A stretch of DNA of 64,000 bases from Typhlomys cinereus. Taxonomy: Eukaryota; Chordata; Mammalia; Rodentia; Platacanthomyidae. Each line of letters begins with the position of its first letter. The stretch's first letter is position 1. The DNA is taken from the NCBI GenBank assembly GCA_023101885.1, contig JALPQD010000225.1, positions 2,604,001-2,668,000 on the forward strand, given 5' to 3'. The notes under the pieces were generated by a model, which saw nothing but the letters and a program-made list of their open reading frames with translations, did no database searches and had not been told where the DNA came from. The translations under genes were made by a program, and so were the position numbers. This document shows, piece by piece, positions 1-12,161 of the stretch.

Positions 1-620
1 TAAGCAGTAAACCCTATGCTGTTTGTGTTAAGCCCATGATATGGAGGTTTCTTTGGCCACAAAATCTAATGCAAACTAAGTAATACAATTAAATTCTAAG
101 GAGTAATTCACTTCTTCACAATATATTTAATGTTTCCTAAATTTGAACAAGCATGAAACATTGACAAAAACATATTTCATTCCTGACTATCCTTCAAAAT
201 AGGCTGTTGATTTGATGCCACATCTTATAGCTCAGGTACACTAAACTCAGAAGAATCTGCCTATGTTCATTTGCAAGACTCTCCTTTTTTTTGTAACTGC
301 TCTAAAAGCTCAGGAAATTTAATTTCTTCTACATTCCTTATTCCAGAAGCCCTTAGGAATCTCAGCTTCCACATATATCTCCTACTTCACGATGTTCCCT
401 GCCAGTGTTCTAACATACACAGATACATCCTGTGGTCCTGCAGAGGAAGTCAGTCCTTCCTGCCCTTAGCCTCCGTACTATACACAGCCATTAGCAAATG
501 ATGCATTTGGCTAAAAGAAGGTATCTTCTGCACAAGAACAGATAATATTTGGTCCCACATATCCCTATCCTCCTTCTTTAACTTGTTGAGCTTTAATTGC
601 CCTGTGTTCATTATACTTGT
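1..620. other. No gene seen; unassigned AT-rich DNA
   Basis: I recognise no exon, RNA gene or repeat here. The only open frame (271-501, 76 aa) has no recognisable motif and is of a length expected by chance. Confidence 0.5.
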
Positions 621-1049
621 TGTTGCAGTTCACTTGCATGGTTGCTGAGAAATGACCATTAGAAGGCTTAAGGAAATAAGAGGTTTATTTCCTTATGACA
701 GTCAGACGGTTAGACAGTTCTCAGTCTAGCGGGACAGGAGAGGTCACACCAACACCAAGGCCGAGGGAACTGGTCACACCATCTCTACATAATGGCTAAG
801 AGAGGGACAATCCTTATTTGTTAAATCAGTATGTCTGGCCAAGTGTACAAAAGGATGCCAACTCTCTCAACCAGCTCTCTGTGATTTATTCCAGGGCCTA
901 ATCCCACCCACCATGGTCTGGACCTTCCCCACAGCTAGACAATCTCTAGTAGGTTTGCTCTGGACTTAACTCGACCATTAATTCTCTACAAATGTGCCTA
1001 GAGCTCAAACCCTCTATAGTCAAGTTGATACCTGTGCTTAACTATGACA
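621..1049 (-). mobile_element. MaLR/ERVL-like LTR, minus orientation
   Basis: Read on the minus strand the element starts TGTCATAGTT and ends ACTGCAACA, so it has TG...CA ends. Its middle matches, in opposite orientation, the LTR at 24082-24457; the shared part includes a stretch reading TATGTAGAGATG and then CCAGTTCCCTC. The flanks read CTTGT (616-620) and CCTGT (1050-1054), a 4/5 match to a 5-bp target duplication, which is the size expected for ERVL/MaLR elements. The family name is by eye. Confidence 0.65.
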
Positions 1050-3815
1050 CCTGTGCATCTGATCTGCCCATTCATCATGGAGGACACTAGGTCATTGGTA
1101 TTCCAATAACTTTCAGCTATACCAGCCAAGTACCATGATTCCAGTCAGCATATTGTGATATATTTTGTGGCCAATGGTATTCCCATGTGATGTGAGGACA
1201 ACAGGTTTTAAATTCCTATTCCCTATTTTATCTTTCCTACTGGTTTGTCTGGGATGTCATGTCCCTTGTTTTATTATGTTTTGCACTATTTTGAAATAGA
1301 GTTATACTAAATATCCAGGAATGCCTCAAGCTCATAAGCAAAACAAACAAAAACCTATTTTATCGTGTTCCTTACTATTAGTTCTATTACTTCCTTTTAG
1401 TAAGACATCTATTTGTTGATGCAAAGGATACAGGCAATAAGTTTTAGCCAGAAGCATCCTTAGAAACCAAGTATACCTTTATGAACTGATGGCTTTTGTG
1501 TTCATCTGATGTCATGGAAATTCTGACAGTCACATCTGTTTTGTCCATGGTTCATGTTATAGGAAACCAAAATCATTCAATCAAGCAATCAGTCCCATAC
1601 TCGTGCAGAATGACTAACTTCACATTCCAACTCTTCCACCACAACTAGGATAATGCCAACAAGTTTCCAGGAGTTAGGACTTCTGTGAAATACCTTAATA
1701 TTTTATCCCTAATTCTAGCTGGCAGAATTGTGAAAGGTACAAAGATTTGTGACTTTAGCGATGAAATAACTGTAAAAGAGTTGAACGATTCTTCTGTTTA
1801 GAAATGAGTGCCACAGTCTATTGCATACTTTACAGCTTCATTCTTGTGTTTCCAAAACCAGAGTCCTGATGGTGGTACCAGCAGAGAGCCTGTGGCCTAG
1901 TGAATGCACAGATCTGAAAGCAATCAATGTGCCGTGAGTCCCAAGAAGCCTCTAAATCCACAGTGGTATGTAATTTTTCCTCACATTTTAAGAGAGTATA
2001 AAATAGTAAAGCAGGCCGAAAGAATCTTTAAAGGATGAGATGTAACAAGGTGCCATTGATACATCAGTTGTCACAGAGTGACAATAGAGAGAAGAGAACT
2101 GTGATGTCTGTGCAGAAGATAGACAGCCTGCTAGTCAAGTAGAGGGAACTTTCTGTGTCTATCATCCAATTCATATTCATAAATATAAAAGTCATCATGT
2201 GCACTAATATTGTGAATCCAGTGCAATTATTGAAAGAGACCCAAAATATCACATTGTGTATTAATTTTCATAATTATTACTTAAGAATGTGATATTTATT
2301 ATCTTCATTATTATATGTATTATATATTATAATTACATCACTATTATAATGCTTTCTAGATCTAGTACTTACTGTGCACCATAATTTTTGCCTAATTTAT
2401 ACTTAGGAAGTAAAAATCGAGATCTAATTAAAATGCCTGTTTATATGCAAATAAAGGTATGTATCTAATCAATATTAAATCACTAAAAATGTAGTATGCA
2501 TAAATATTTATTGACATAGAATGCCCAAACTTGATTAATATTTATCAAGTTTTCATTGTGTGATAAAGAGTGGCTTGATTATATGGTTTATGTAGTCTCC
2601 TATGTATTTCTCATAGTTCTTTAGAGTGAGTAGTTTTATTCTCCATGTCATATAATTAAGAAAATCTAAATCCAAGTTTATCTGAGGCTAAGACATATGC
2701 AAAAATAACAAGAGCTTTCAGTGTTTTCACTACAATGTTATACAAACTATCCCAGAATTAATTTCAGAACATTCCAATCACCCCCAACAGAAACACAACA
2801 AACAGTTGCTCTCTATAATAGTCACTTCCTCATTCCTCTGATAAACTGGCTTGACAGGGCAATTCAAGGGAGAAAAGGTGTGCTCTGGCTTCAGTTCCAT
2901 AGGAGACAGAATCCATGACGGTGGGAAGGTACTGCGGCAAGCAGGGAAAGCATGATGGCAAGAACAGAGGCTAACTCACACTCAGGAAATAAACAGAGGG
3001 AGAAGAAATGGAGCCAGGTTATCAAACCTCAAAGATCACTACCCCTTTTGCCACCTTCTTCAAGAAGGATCTACCTCTCAACTGTTCCAAAAACTTCCTA
3101 AATATTTCACTTCTAAATAAGAACATTTTACAAGTACTCCTGGCTTTGACATTATTTCTATCCTCATTTCCAAGTTGTTCCCCGAGTTTTGAGAAGAATG
3201 ATGCAGATGTCTTCAATTTAGAGATGAGCATTCATCAGTCACTTCTAAGTTCATTGGTCAGCTATCAGTCTCTACATTAAACATGCTCCACTGCAAGCAG
3301 AAGCATCTCTGGCCAATTGAGAACAATTCTAATCTATGTGTATAAGCACAAATATTTAGAAGGCAGTTTGACAGCATGTTCACTAAGCAAAACAACAGTA
3401 GTATGTTTATTCCTAGGATCTAAGATTCGCCTAGCTATGGGTTTTTAATCAGATTTTCAGTATCAGGTATGAATTCAACTTGTGGAGTGCACCTAAAATC
3501 CAATCAGAGAACAATTAGATATTCTTATAGCAGTCATATGATTATTGTACCAATGGGTGAAGTTTGTATGATGTGTGGGTACTGCAGCTTGTATTGATGA
3601 CTTTGATTTCCCTAACAGCCTGCAAGCACCAGCCATCACTATGAAATCAAGTCAATAGAGAAGAATTTTCTAGCTCAGTTTTAGTTTGATTTCCCTTCAA
3701 CCAAAATATTTGTCTTTGACATATGTCTTTGACTAATGACTTCTTGCACAAGGATCTTTATTTAGACCCCTATGACTTTGGGGAACAGCATTATCCACCC
3801 ACACAGAATATCTCC
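1050..3815. other. No gene seen; unassigned DNA
   Basis: AT-rich DNA, especially 2280-2350. Open frames of 60-90 aa occur on both strands and overlap each other (for example 3008-3280 plus and 3022-3231 minus). None carries a known motif. Confidence 0.45.
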
Positions 3816-5528
3816 CTTCAACTTTTTTAAATTTGTATTTTTCATAACTCCTTTCTATTAACTTATCTATCCCATCCTTGCTTAAACCTTTCCACCCTTA
3901 ATGGGAAGGGACCTTTTTACTTTTATATTATATATATTCCACTGTCCTCCCTTAAACCCTCTACCCCTACTTCAATGACCAATTTAAGCAGTTTGCCATC
4001 TACAGCCATTCCAAATGTAAGGCACATCTGGACATCAGTGAGAACATGTGGTGTTTGTCTTTGTGTTTCCGGATTACCTCACTCAGTACAATTATCTTCC
4101 AATGGCATCAATTTGTATGCAAGTTTCCAAATTTTGTTTTTCTTTATAGTGTAATAAGATACTATTCTGCATGTCTAGCATACTTTTATTATCCATTATC
4201 AGCATATTTAGACTGATTGAATTTCCTATCTACTAAGAATAATAGCAGTGAGCATTGGCACGCAAGTATTTCTGCAGTAAGGTGCATTGGAGAGGTATAG
4301 CTGGGTGATATGGTAGTTCTTTTTCTAGATTTTTGAGGAACCTCTACATTAATTTCCACAGAGGCTGTACAAATTTACATCCAGGTGACAATGAACCAGA
4401 GTTCCCATTTCTCTACATCATTGCCAGTGTTTGTTGCCATTTGATTGCTTCATGATGGACATTCCTACTGAAATGAGATGGAATTGCAAAATAATTTTAT
4501 TTATATTTCCCTAATTAGAAATGATATTGAATACTTTGAGAAATATTATTTACTATTTGTATTTCTTACTATTGAGAGCTATCTTTTCAAAATTATAACC
4601 CATTATTTGAAAAGTTTATTTTCTTGACATTACATTTTTGTGATTTTTTTTTATGTTCTAGATACTAATCTTGTGTCAAATGGGTAGCTGGCAAAGGTTT
4701 TCTTCCATTACCTAAGCTTCACTTGATTAACTGCCTGGATTGCTATTTAGAAGCCTTTAAATTTCATGAAGTCCCATTTGCCAACTGCCAACATTATTTA
4801 ATGACTGATCAGAATCCTACTCAGAAAATCGTTACCGACGTCTACATCTTGAAGTGTTTTCTCTAACAGTTTCAAGGGTTTGGTTATGCATTGAGGTCAT
4901 TACTCCATTTAGAATTCATTTTTATGCTGGTTAAGAGCTAAGGATTTAATATCTTCTGCATATAGATATCCAAATTTCCCAGTACTGTTTCTTGAGGAGA
5001 TTTTCTTTTCTACAATGTGTATTTTTGGCCTCTCTGTAAGACCAGGTGGCTGCAGCTCTAGGGCTTATATCTGGGTCCTGCATTCTATTTCACTAACTTG
5101 TATGTCTGTTTCTCTGCCAGAATCATTCTTCTGTTGTTACTATGGTTGTTAGCATAACTCGAAATCAGATATGGTGATGCCTCTAACATTATTCTCATTG
5201 TTTTGGCTATCTAGGTCCTTTTATGTTTCTACATGAACTTTGAGATTGTTTTTTCCCACTCTGTGAAGAACATAACTAGAATTTTTATGGGAATTGCATT
5301 GAATATGTAAATTCCTTTTCCTCTGACAACAATTTTCACAATATTAATTCTAATCTGTAAGCATAGAAGATCTTTTCAACATTGACTGCTATACCCTTCA
5401 GTTTCCTTTAGTGTTTTCAGGTTTGCATTTTTAAGATTTCTTACATCTTTTTTTGTTTTCCTTGCATTTTTATTTGGATAGAGTTTTGTCAGTTTGAATC
5501 ATATCACTTGCAATAATTTTACTTTGAC
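3816..5528 (-). mobile_element. Old L1, 3' part (ORF2 C-terminal half), minus strand
   Basis: The complement reads as degenerate L1 ORF2 C-terminal sequence. It shows the region of the usual end of ORF2 around 4050-4500, then the segment upstream of it toward the reverse-transcriptase domain. It is full of stops and indels and clearly older than the L1 copies inserted into it. The element is interrupted at 5529 by a plus-strand L1 and resumes at about 11174. Confidence 0.75.
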
Positions 5529-5541
5529 TTCTTTTTTCCAG

Positions 5542-6178
5542 CTTTCTGCCCTGGACCCAGACCAGGGAAGACTCGCTACTCCCCAGGTAAGGCCCCTAGG
5601 CTCTGCTCCAGGTTCCAAATGATCTATGCGCCCCATTAGCCACTCTGCCTTTCTACCCCGGACTCCAAGTAGGGCAGACTCCCTGCTCCTCAGAATTCAA
5701 CAGAGTCCAGACAAAACCCAAACAAATATCTAGAGTACAAACAGCATTCATATGAAGTTCTCTAAAATCATCCCATCACACTGGATTCTCTCCTCACATC
5801 CAGCGCTAAGATAAGTAAATCCTTTTTAACCATCCTGTTCCTCTCAATTAATAGTCACTGTAGTTTAATGTTTCCAAATAGCCATCAAAAACTCATCTAA
5901 CTTCAGGGACTACACCATTCATCCTCACGTATCACCAAGGCAATAACTGAAAAAGTGCACTACCATACTAATCTTCATTCCCTTTCCATTAAATATGACT
6001 TAATTGATGTGCTAACAGTCCAATAACCTCATCTAGAATATAACACCAACACCAGACAAGCTTACCAAACTCTAAGGCAAACACTAGCAATAACTGCTCA
6101 AGTGTAGTAATACTGCCTAATTCAGTTCAGTCAAAAACACACAGAAACAAGAAGAAGATCATAAGAGACAAAACAAAA
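5542..6178 (+). promoter_or_regulatory. L1 5' UTR (promoter region) of copy A
   Basis: About 640 bp upstream of the ORF1 start. From roughly 5690 on it aligns with the 5' UTR of the full-length L1 (28490-28976): both contain CAGAATTCAACAGAG followed by the same A-rich stretch. The first 150 bp are GC-richer. L1 5' UTRs carry an internal RNA polymerase II promoter; activity of this copy is unknown. Confidence 0.65.
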
Positions 6179-6777
6179 ATGCCCAGATCACAGCACAAAT
6201 CCATAAGAAGAAAAAACCAAGACAAAAAAATCTCCTACCAAAAGAATTAACCTCATAATGATAGAATCCAACCAGAACAAACTCACGGAAAATAGCCAAG
6301 AAAGATATACCCAAGACAATGATTTTCAAAGCAAGATCTTTACCATCATCAATACTATGAAAGAGGAAATCGGGAGGAGTTAAATAACCACATCAACCAC
6401 TTTGAACAGGAGTACAATAGTTGAAGAAACAAAAATAGGCATAGAGCAGTTACAACAATATCAAGCAGAGTTTAAAGTTGAACTAAAAGACAAGTTATTG
6501 TCAACCCAGGATTCAACAGAAAGTCTTATCAGCCAAACTAATGAAGCAAAAAATAGAATATCAGATCTTGAAGACAAAGTGGGACAACTAACAAGTTCAA
6601 TCGAAGAGGTTGTTAAAGCCAAAAGGATACTTGAGAGGAATATTCAAGAGTTATGGGACACCTTAAAGAAGCCTAATGTGCATTCATGGAATACCAAAAC
6701 AAGAATCACAAAATACGACACCCAAGGAAATTTTTCAAATTATCATAAAGGAAAACTTTCCACATCTAAAGAAAGAA
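6179..6777 (+). pseudogene. L1 ORF1 5' part (copy A), broken
   Basis: This encodes the N-terminal part of the L1 ORF1 protein, the RNA-binding trimeric chaperone of L1 particles. The start ATG at 6179 matches the equivalent ATG at 28977 in the full-length copy, and the first residues read MPRSQHKSIRRKNQ. A coiled-coil region follows (SLISQTNEAKNRISDLEDK), then the start of the RNA-recognition domain (after a frame change, CIHGIPKQESQNTT). Early stops and frameshifts are present. The frame is cut at about 6777 by the inverted L1 and continues at 10091. Not functional. Confidence 0.85.
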
Positions 6778-8396
6778 ATTGTTGGCCTAGTCCAATCAGC
6801 TCGGGGCAAATTCCCTGCCCTTTCAACTAAATTTTCTATAGACTCTGGCCTTATATTGAGGTCTTTGATCAATTTGGAATTAAGTCTTGTACATGGTGAC
6901 AAGTACGGGTCCAGCTTTAATCTTCTGCATGTGGACATCCAGTTCTGCCAGCATCATTTGTTGAAGATGCTGTTCTTTTTCCATTGGATTTTTTTGGGCC
7001 ACTTTGTCAAAGATCAAATAGCCATAGTTGTGTGGGCTTACATCTGGGTCTTCAACCCTTATCCATTGATCTGTGTGTCTATTTTCGAGCCAGTACCAGG
7101 CTGTTTTTATAACTATGGATTTGTAGTATAGAGTAAGGTTTGGCATGGTGATACCTCCAGCTGTGCTTTTGTTATTTAGGATTGCTTTTGCTATCCTGGG
7201 TCTTTTGTGCCTCCATATGAATTTTGAGATTGTTTGGTCAACTTCTTTAAAGAATTGCTTTGGGATTTTGATCGGTATAGCATTGAATTTGTATATTGCC
7301 TTTGGTAGGATGGCCGTTTTTATGATATTGATTCTGCCAATCCAAGACCATGGGAGGTCTTTCTACCTTCTGGTGTCTTCTGCAATTTCTTTCTTTAGGG
7401 TTTTAAAGTTTTCATTGTAAAAGTCTTTTACTTCCTTGGTTAGGTTTATACCAAGGTATTTCATTTTTTTTAGGGGCTATAGTAGATGGGATTGTTTCTC
7501 TCAGGGCTTTTTCACTTCTTTCATTCTGGGCATATAGGAAGGCCACTGATATTTGTACATTATTTTGTATCCTGCCACCTTGCTGAACTTCTCAATTAGT
7601 TCCAGAAGCTTCCTGGTAGAGTTTCTAGGATCACTCAGTATATGATCATGTCATCTGCAAATAAAGATGACTTCTTCCTTGCCGATTTGAATCCCTCTTA
7701 TGTCCCTTTCTTGTCTTTTGGCTTCAGCTAAGACTTCAAGTACAATATCGAATAGAAGTGGTGAGAGTGGACAGCCTTGTCTAGTTCCTGATCAAAGTGG
7801 GCATGCTTCAAATTTCTCCCCATTCAGTATAATCCTTGCTATTGGCTTGTTGTATACAGCTTTTAATACAACTGATAAAGATTACTTCCATTCTAACTAT
7901 CTCTAGGATTTTGATCATAAAGGGCTGTTGGATCTTGTCAAAAGCTTTCTCTGCATCTATCGAGAGTACCATATGGTATTGGATTTTGGACTGGTTTATA
8001 TGGTGAATTACGTTCATTGATTTGCATATGTTGAACCAACCTTGTGTGCCTGGGATAAACCTACTTGATCCCCATGAATGATCTTTTTTATATGTTTTTG
8101 AATCCGATATGCTATGACTTTGTTGAAAATCTGTGCATCTGTGTTCATCAAAGAGAGTGGCCTATAGTTTTTTTTAAGTGTATCTTTGTCAGGTTTTGGG
8201 ATTAAGACAATATTAGCTTCATAGAAAGAATCTGGTAGTGTTCCTTCCTTTGCTATTCGATGGAACAGTTTAAGGAGTATTGGTGTTATTAGCTCCTTAA
8301 ATGTCTGATAGAACTCTGTGCTGAATCCCTTTTGTCCAGGACATATTTTGGTGGGAAGATTCGAGATTACTTCATCAATTTCCTCATATGTTATAC
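6778..8396 (-). pseudogene. L1 ORF2 reverse-transcriptase segment, inverted
   Basis: Read on the minus strand, this runs from just before the reverse-transcriptase domain ([13 protein letters not shown] near 8390) through the fingers/palm ([19 protein letters not shown]) and AEKAFDKIQ. The catalytic region around 7655-7665 still reads FADDM. It ends in the region after the domain, near [16 protein letters not shown] in the minus frames. Stops and frameshifts (for example a base lost just after FADDMIIY) make it non-functional. ORF2 protein is the L1 endonuclease and reverse transcriptase. Confidence 0.87.
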
Positions 8397-8925
8397 AGTT
8401 CCTAATCGGAAATCCAATAGCATAGTCAATAAAAGCAACACTCAACAGATGGGATCTTATGAAACTAAAGAGCTTCTGTTCAGATAAAGAGATTGTAACT
8501 TGAGCACAAAGGCAAACCACAGAATGGGAGAAAATCTTCACTAACATCTCACCCCAGTCAGGATGGTAAAAATCCACAACACAAACAACACCAAATGCTG
8601 GAGAGGATGTGGAGAGAAGGGAACTCTCCTATGTTGCTGGTGGGAATACAGGTTATTCAACCACTCTGGTGAGCAGTCTGGAGATTCTTAAAAAAGTTAA
8701 AGATTGAAATGCCATATGACCCTGCTATTACACTTTTGGTAATAATCTCCCATACAGCAAAAATTCACCTCGATAGCACAAGCACAACCATGTTCATAGC
8801 AGCACTGTTTACAATAGAAAAGTCATGGAATCAACCCAAATGCCCAACCTTTGACGAGTAGATTAGGAAAATGTGGTACATTTATACAATGGAATACTAC
8901 TCACCATGAAAAATGATGACTTAAT
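8397..8925 (+). pseudogene. L1 ORF2 C-terminal end, plus strand
   Basis: Continues ORF2 directly from the residue at which the inverted part stops (shared codons for FLNGNPIA-like sequence). It contains the C-terminal region ending just before the 3' UTR. Compared with the full-length copy it lacks about 220 bp, matching 34205-34427, so the reading frame is broken. Confidence 0.8.
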
Positions 8926-10090
8926 GAAATTTGCCAGGAAATGTATGGAATTAGAAATGATTATATTGAGTGTAGAATCCCAGACACAGAAAATTAAGTG
9001 CCATATATACTCCCTAATAGGTGGATCCTAGTATCAAACCCACTTAGTGACACACTCAAAGATAAATCTCTGTAATACCTACAGTAATTGCAAAGATTAT
9101 AAACAGGAGAGAAGGGGAAGGAGGGCCCCGCAAGAAACAAGAAGTGAAGGGATCATGCTACAGCAGAGAAAACAGGCCACCATCAAGTATTACAAGTAAG
9201 TAATGAGACATCTTGTTTGGGCTCGCAGACACTCCTTACTGGTCACTTGCTCCTGATGGGGTATGATCTCACCAAAAAGGGAGGGCATAGAGTCTGGCAG
9301 ATAGAAGGTAACCATCCTGTAAATGGAAGACTGACCCCCCTCCTCACAGCAGTCTCCTACTCTTATTTCATCTACCTTTGAATCTACTCTTATAATAAGA
9401 CTCTCTTTTAACAGCCTTTTATCTCTGGCCAGGGGATGGTATCCAATACCCATCAGGATGGAGCCAAGGGCAGTGCAGGAGCAGCAAAACTGGAAAAAAA
9501 TATCAACAAACCATAATTCAGAAAATCAGATATTCTACATCAACCACCTGGAAACAGGCCAGCCTAATCTCTCCCTATCCTAAAGCTCAGGGAAATTTGC
9601 GGAAGAGGGGGCGGTAAGATTGTAAGAGCCTAAAGATAGGGAGGAGCAATGATACACAAGATACTCCACACAAGTTAAGGCCGAAGTAATCATAATAAGA
9701 CTTTGCATGACTTGCACAATTACCAACATATCATTGAACCCCCAAAGTCTGTCATGGATCACAGGCATTACTATCCTTAGAGGCAAGGGATTAACAGCCA
9801 TAATAGTGTTCCTATACTAAAGGGGAGCACAAAAAAAGAGTTCTAGGCAATACCACTGAGCCCTTACACCTCATCAGAGAGGAGGACCCAGAGGGAAGTT
9901 TAACATGCACACTAAAGGATGCTTCAGGAATGGGGGGGGGAGCACTGGGAGAAAGGGAGGGAGGGAGGAAAGGAAAAGGAAAAGGGGGGAGGGAGCAAGG
10001 GGATCCAAGGAGGGGTGGAGGGAGGGAATGGGGTACTTATAAACTTTGTATGAGTGGAAGAAATAAATAAATTAATTAAAAAAATAATAA
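8926..10090 (+). repeat. Long L1 3' UTR with G-rich polypurine tract
   Basis: About 1.16 kb. The last 160 bp are a G-rich polypurine tract (includes ten consecutive G at 9932-9941, then repeated GGGAGG). A terminal motif close to TTTGTATGAGTGGAAGAAAT follows, then an A/AT tail. The same 3' end recurs at 12162, 18056, 29350, 32219, 35371, 42305 and 60758. This is the longest young 3' UTR in the window and serves as the reference for the truncated ones. Confidence 0.85.
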
Positions 10091-10531
10091 AAAGAGAAGA
10101 CTATCCAAATACAAGAGAAATTCAGCACCTCAAACATATTTTTCCAAAATAGAAACTCCCCAAGGAAAATAACAGTCAAAACACTACACATAAAAGACAA
10201 AGAGAATGTGCTGAGAGCTTTAAGAGAAAAAACAAGTCACTCTTAAAGGTAAACATATTAAAATAACAAATGATTTTTCAATGGAAACGGTTAATGCCAG
10301 AAGAGCTTGGAAAGCCATACTTCAAGTATTGAATGAGCACAATGTCAACCCAGGCTCATATACCCAGCAAAATGATCAGTCAGGATCAAGAATGAAAGAA
10401 AAATTTTCCACCATAAAAACAGCTTGAAGGCTTACATGATCACCAAACCAGGCCTTCAAAAACTGCTAGCAAAGATACTCAAGGTTGAAGAAAAGAACAT
10501 GCATATCCAGGAGGACAGAAGGGAAGTATAA
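10091..10531 (+). pseudogene. L1 ORF1 3' part (copy A), broken
   Basis: The resumed C-terminal part of the ORF1 interrupted at 6777. It aligns with 29809-30242 of the full-length copy, including the stretch ending GACAGAAGGGAAGTATAA. Frameshifts are present. The short gap to ORF2 (10532-10587) matches the inter-ORF gap of the other copy. Confidence 0.8.
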
Positions 10532-10587
10532 TACCACCAAAACCTGCCAGCTAAACAATAAACTTATGAAAGCCACTAAACACAAAA

Positions 10588-11160
10588 AGTCAGGAATTAA
10601 AAGTAATTTCTCCATTATAACATTAAATGTTAATGGAATTAAGTCACTAATCAAAAGATGCTGGTTACAAACATGGATTAGAAATCACAACCCATCCATC
10701 TGCTGCCTTCAGGAAGCACATCTCACCATAAAAGATAGGCACATTCTGCAAGTAAAAGGCTGATCAAAAATTCTTCCAGCTAATGAAACCATTAAATAAG
10801 CAGGGGTAGCAATTATGCTATCTGACAAAGTGGACTTCAAACCAAAAAAAAATTAACAGATACAGAAGGATACTACATTTTAGTTACAGGTAAAATTCAC
10901 CAGGAAGACTTCACAATACTGAACATATATGTACCTAATATGGTGTCCTCCACATTCATCAAGCAAATGCTACATCTAAAACAAGAAATCAATCCCAAAA
11001 CAATAATACTCAGGGATTTCAATACTGCAGTCTCAATGTGGGATAGATCCACAGGCCAAAAACTTGACAGAGACACATTGCACCTAAATCAAATCCTTAC
11101 TAAAATGAAACTTACAGATCTCTATCAAACTTTCCATCCAAGCACTAAGGAATATACATT
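10588..11160 (+). pseudogene. L1 ORF2 endonuclease N-terminal fragment (copy A)
   Basis: Encodes the start of the L1 apurinic-like endonuclease: IKSNFSIITLNVNGIKS, then SICCLQEAHL (the metal-binding Glu region), and after a frame change VILRDFNTAVS-like and DLYQTFHPSTKEYTF. It stops at about endonuclease residue 190 where L1 sequence ends abruptly. Stops and frameshifts are present. The rest of ORF2 is absent. Confidence 0.82.
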
Positions 11161-11173
11161 TTCTTTTTTCTAG

Positions 11174-12148
11174 TCTCTTTTTTTTTTTCTTTTCTTTCCT
11201 TTTCTCTTCAGTAAAGATTCAAGCACTATGGTGAATAGTGTTATTCATAGTCTTAGTAGTTTGAGTATTTATCTCTTTAGAATGATGTCAACCATAGGTT
11301 TATATAGATTTATCATAGGTTTGCTAATATGAGATATATTTTCTTCATTCTTATTCTCCTCAGGGTTTTAATCAATAAATATGTATCTTATCAATGATCT
11401 TACTGCATCTATTGAAATGATCATGTGATTTCTGTTCTTGAATCTTAATTTGATGAAGCATTATTAACTTCTTTAGGTTGAACCATTCATGCACATCTGC
11501 AATCAAATCAAACTGATCATTATGAGTTATATTTTTGATGTAGGTTTGAATTCATCTTACAAGTATTTTTTTAGTTTCTTTTTAGTCTATGTTCAGGAAC
11601 TTTGGTCTGTAATATTATTTCTCTTATTTTTGATGTGTGTATATCTGATTTTGACACTCAATTCTACTGGCTGCATAAACTTAGTTTGGAGGTATTGCTC
11701 TCCTTTCTCTTTTATGTAATCATTTAAGACGCTTGGATTTTAGTTTCCCTTTAAAGGATTGATAGAATTTGGCAATGAATCCAACTAGTGCTGGATATTT
11801 TTTGGTTTGGAGATTTTTAATTACTACCTGAATTACATTGTTTTTCTAGAATACCTAAAGCATTTATCTCATCTTGGTTTAATTTTGTTAGATAATATGC
11901 ATTTAGAAATTCATCCAATTTTTAAATTTTCCAAGCCAGTGGAATATAATTTTTAATGTATGTCCTTAGAATTTTATGCACTTCATTGGTATAGATTGTA
12001 ATTTCTCCTTTTTGATCTCCAATTTTATGAATATAGGGATTCTTCCTCTTTCTTTTTACTACTTTATCTATAGGATTTTTAAGCTTGTTTATTTCGAAGA
12101 AACAACTTATCTTTCATTGATTCTTGCTATTGTTTCTTTTGGCTTTGT
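11174..12148 (-). mobile_element. Old minus-strand L1, continued (ORF2)
   Basis: Resumes the ORF2 reading interrupted at 5528, moving upstream through the reverse-transcriptase region on the minus strand. It is strongly degenerate. The first 50 bp are pyrimidine-rich. Confidence 0.7.
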
Positions 12149-12161
12149 TTCATTAATTTTT

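Larger units (their letters stand above)
6778..10090 (+). mobile_element. 5'-inverted (twin-primed) L1 inserted in ORF1 of copy A
   Basis: The right part (8397-10090) is plus-strand L1 3' sequence. The left part (6778-8396) is the ORF2 segment just upstream of it, flipped to the minus strand. The host ORF1 breaks off after a sequence like CACATCTAAAGAAAGA and resumes with AAAGAGAAGA, so the target duplication is about 9-10 A-rich bases (6768-6777 and 10091-10100). The element is 5'-truncated in ORF2 at the position that now lies at 8396. This is the typical structure of an L1 twin-priming insertion. Confidence 0.88.
5542..11160 (+). mobile_element. Young L1 copy A: intact 5' side, no 3' end; split by another L1
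   Basis: It runs from an L1 5' UTR through ORF1 into the first ~190 codons of ORF2, then stops with no 3' UTR or A-tail. It sits inside the old minus-strand L1. The flanks match as TTCTTTTTTCCAG (5529-5541) and TTCTTTTTTCTAG (11161-11173), 12 of 13 bases, a candidate target duplication. A later L1 (6778-10090) splits its ORF1. Confidence 0.75.

Noticed and set aside
3008..3280. 90-aa plus frame and its 69-aa antisense partner
   Set aside because: Mutually overlapping chance frames with no motif.
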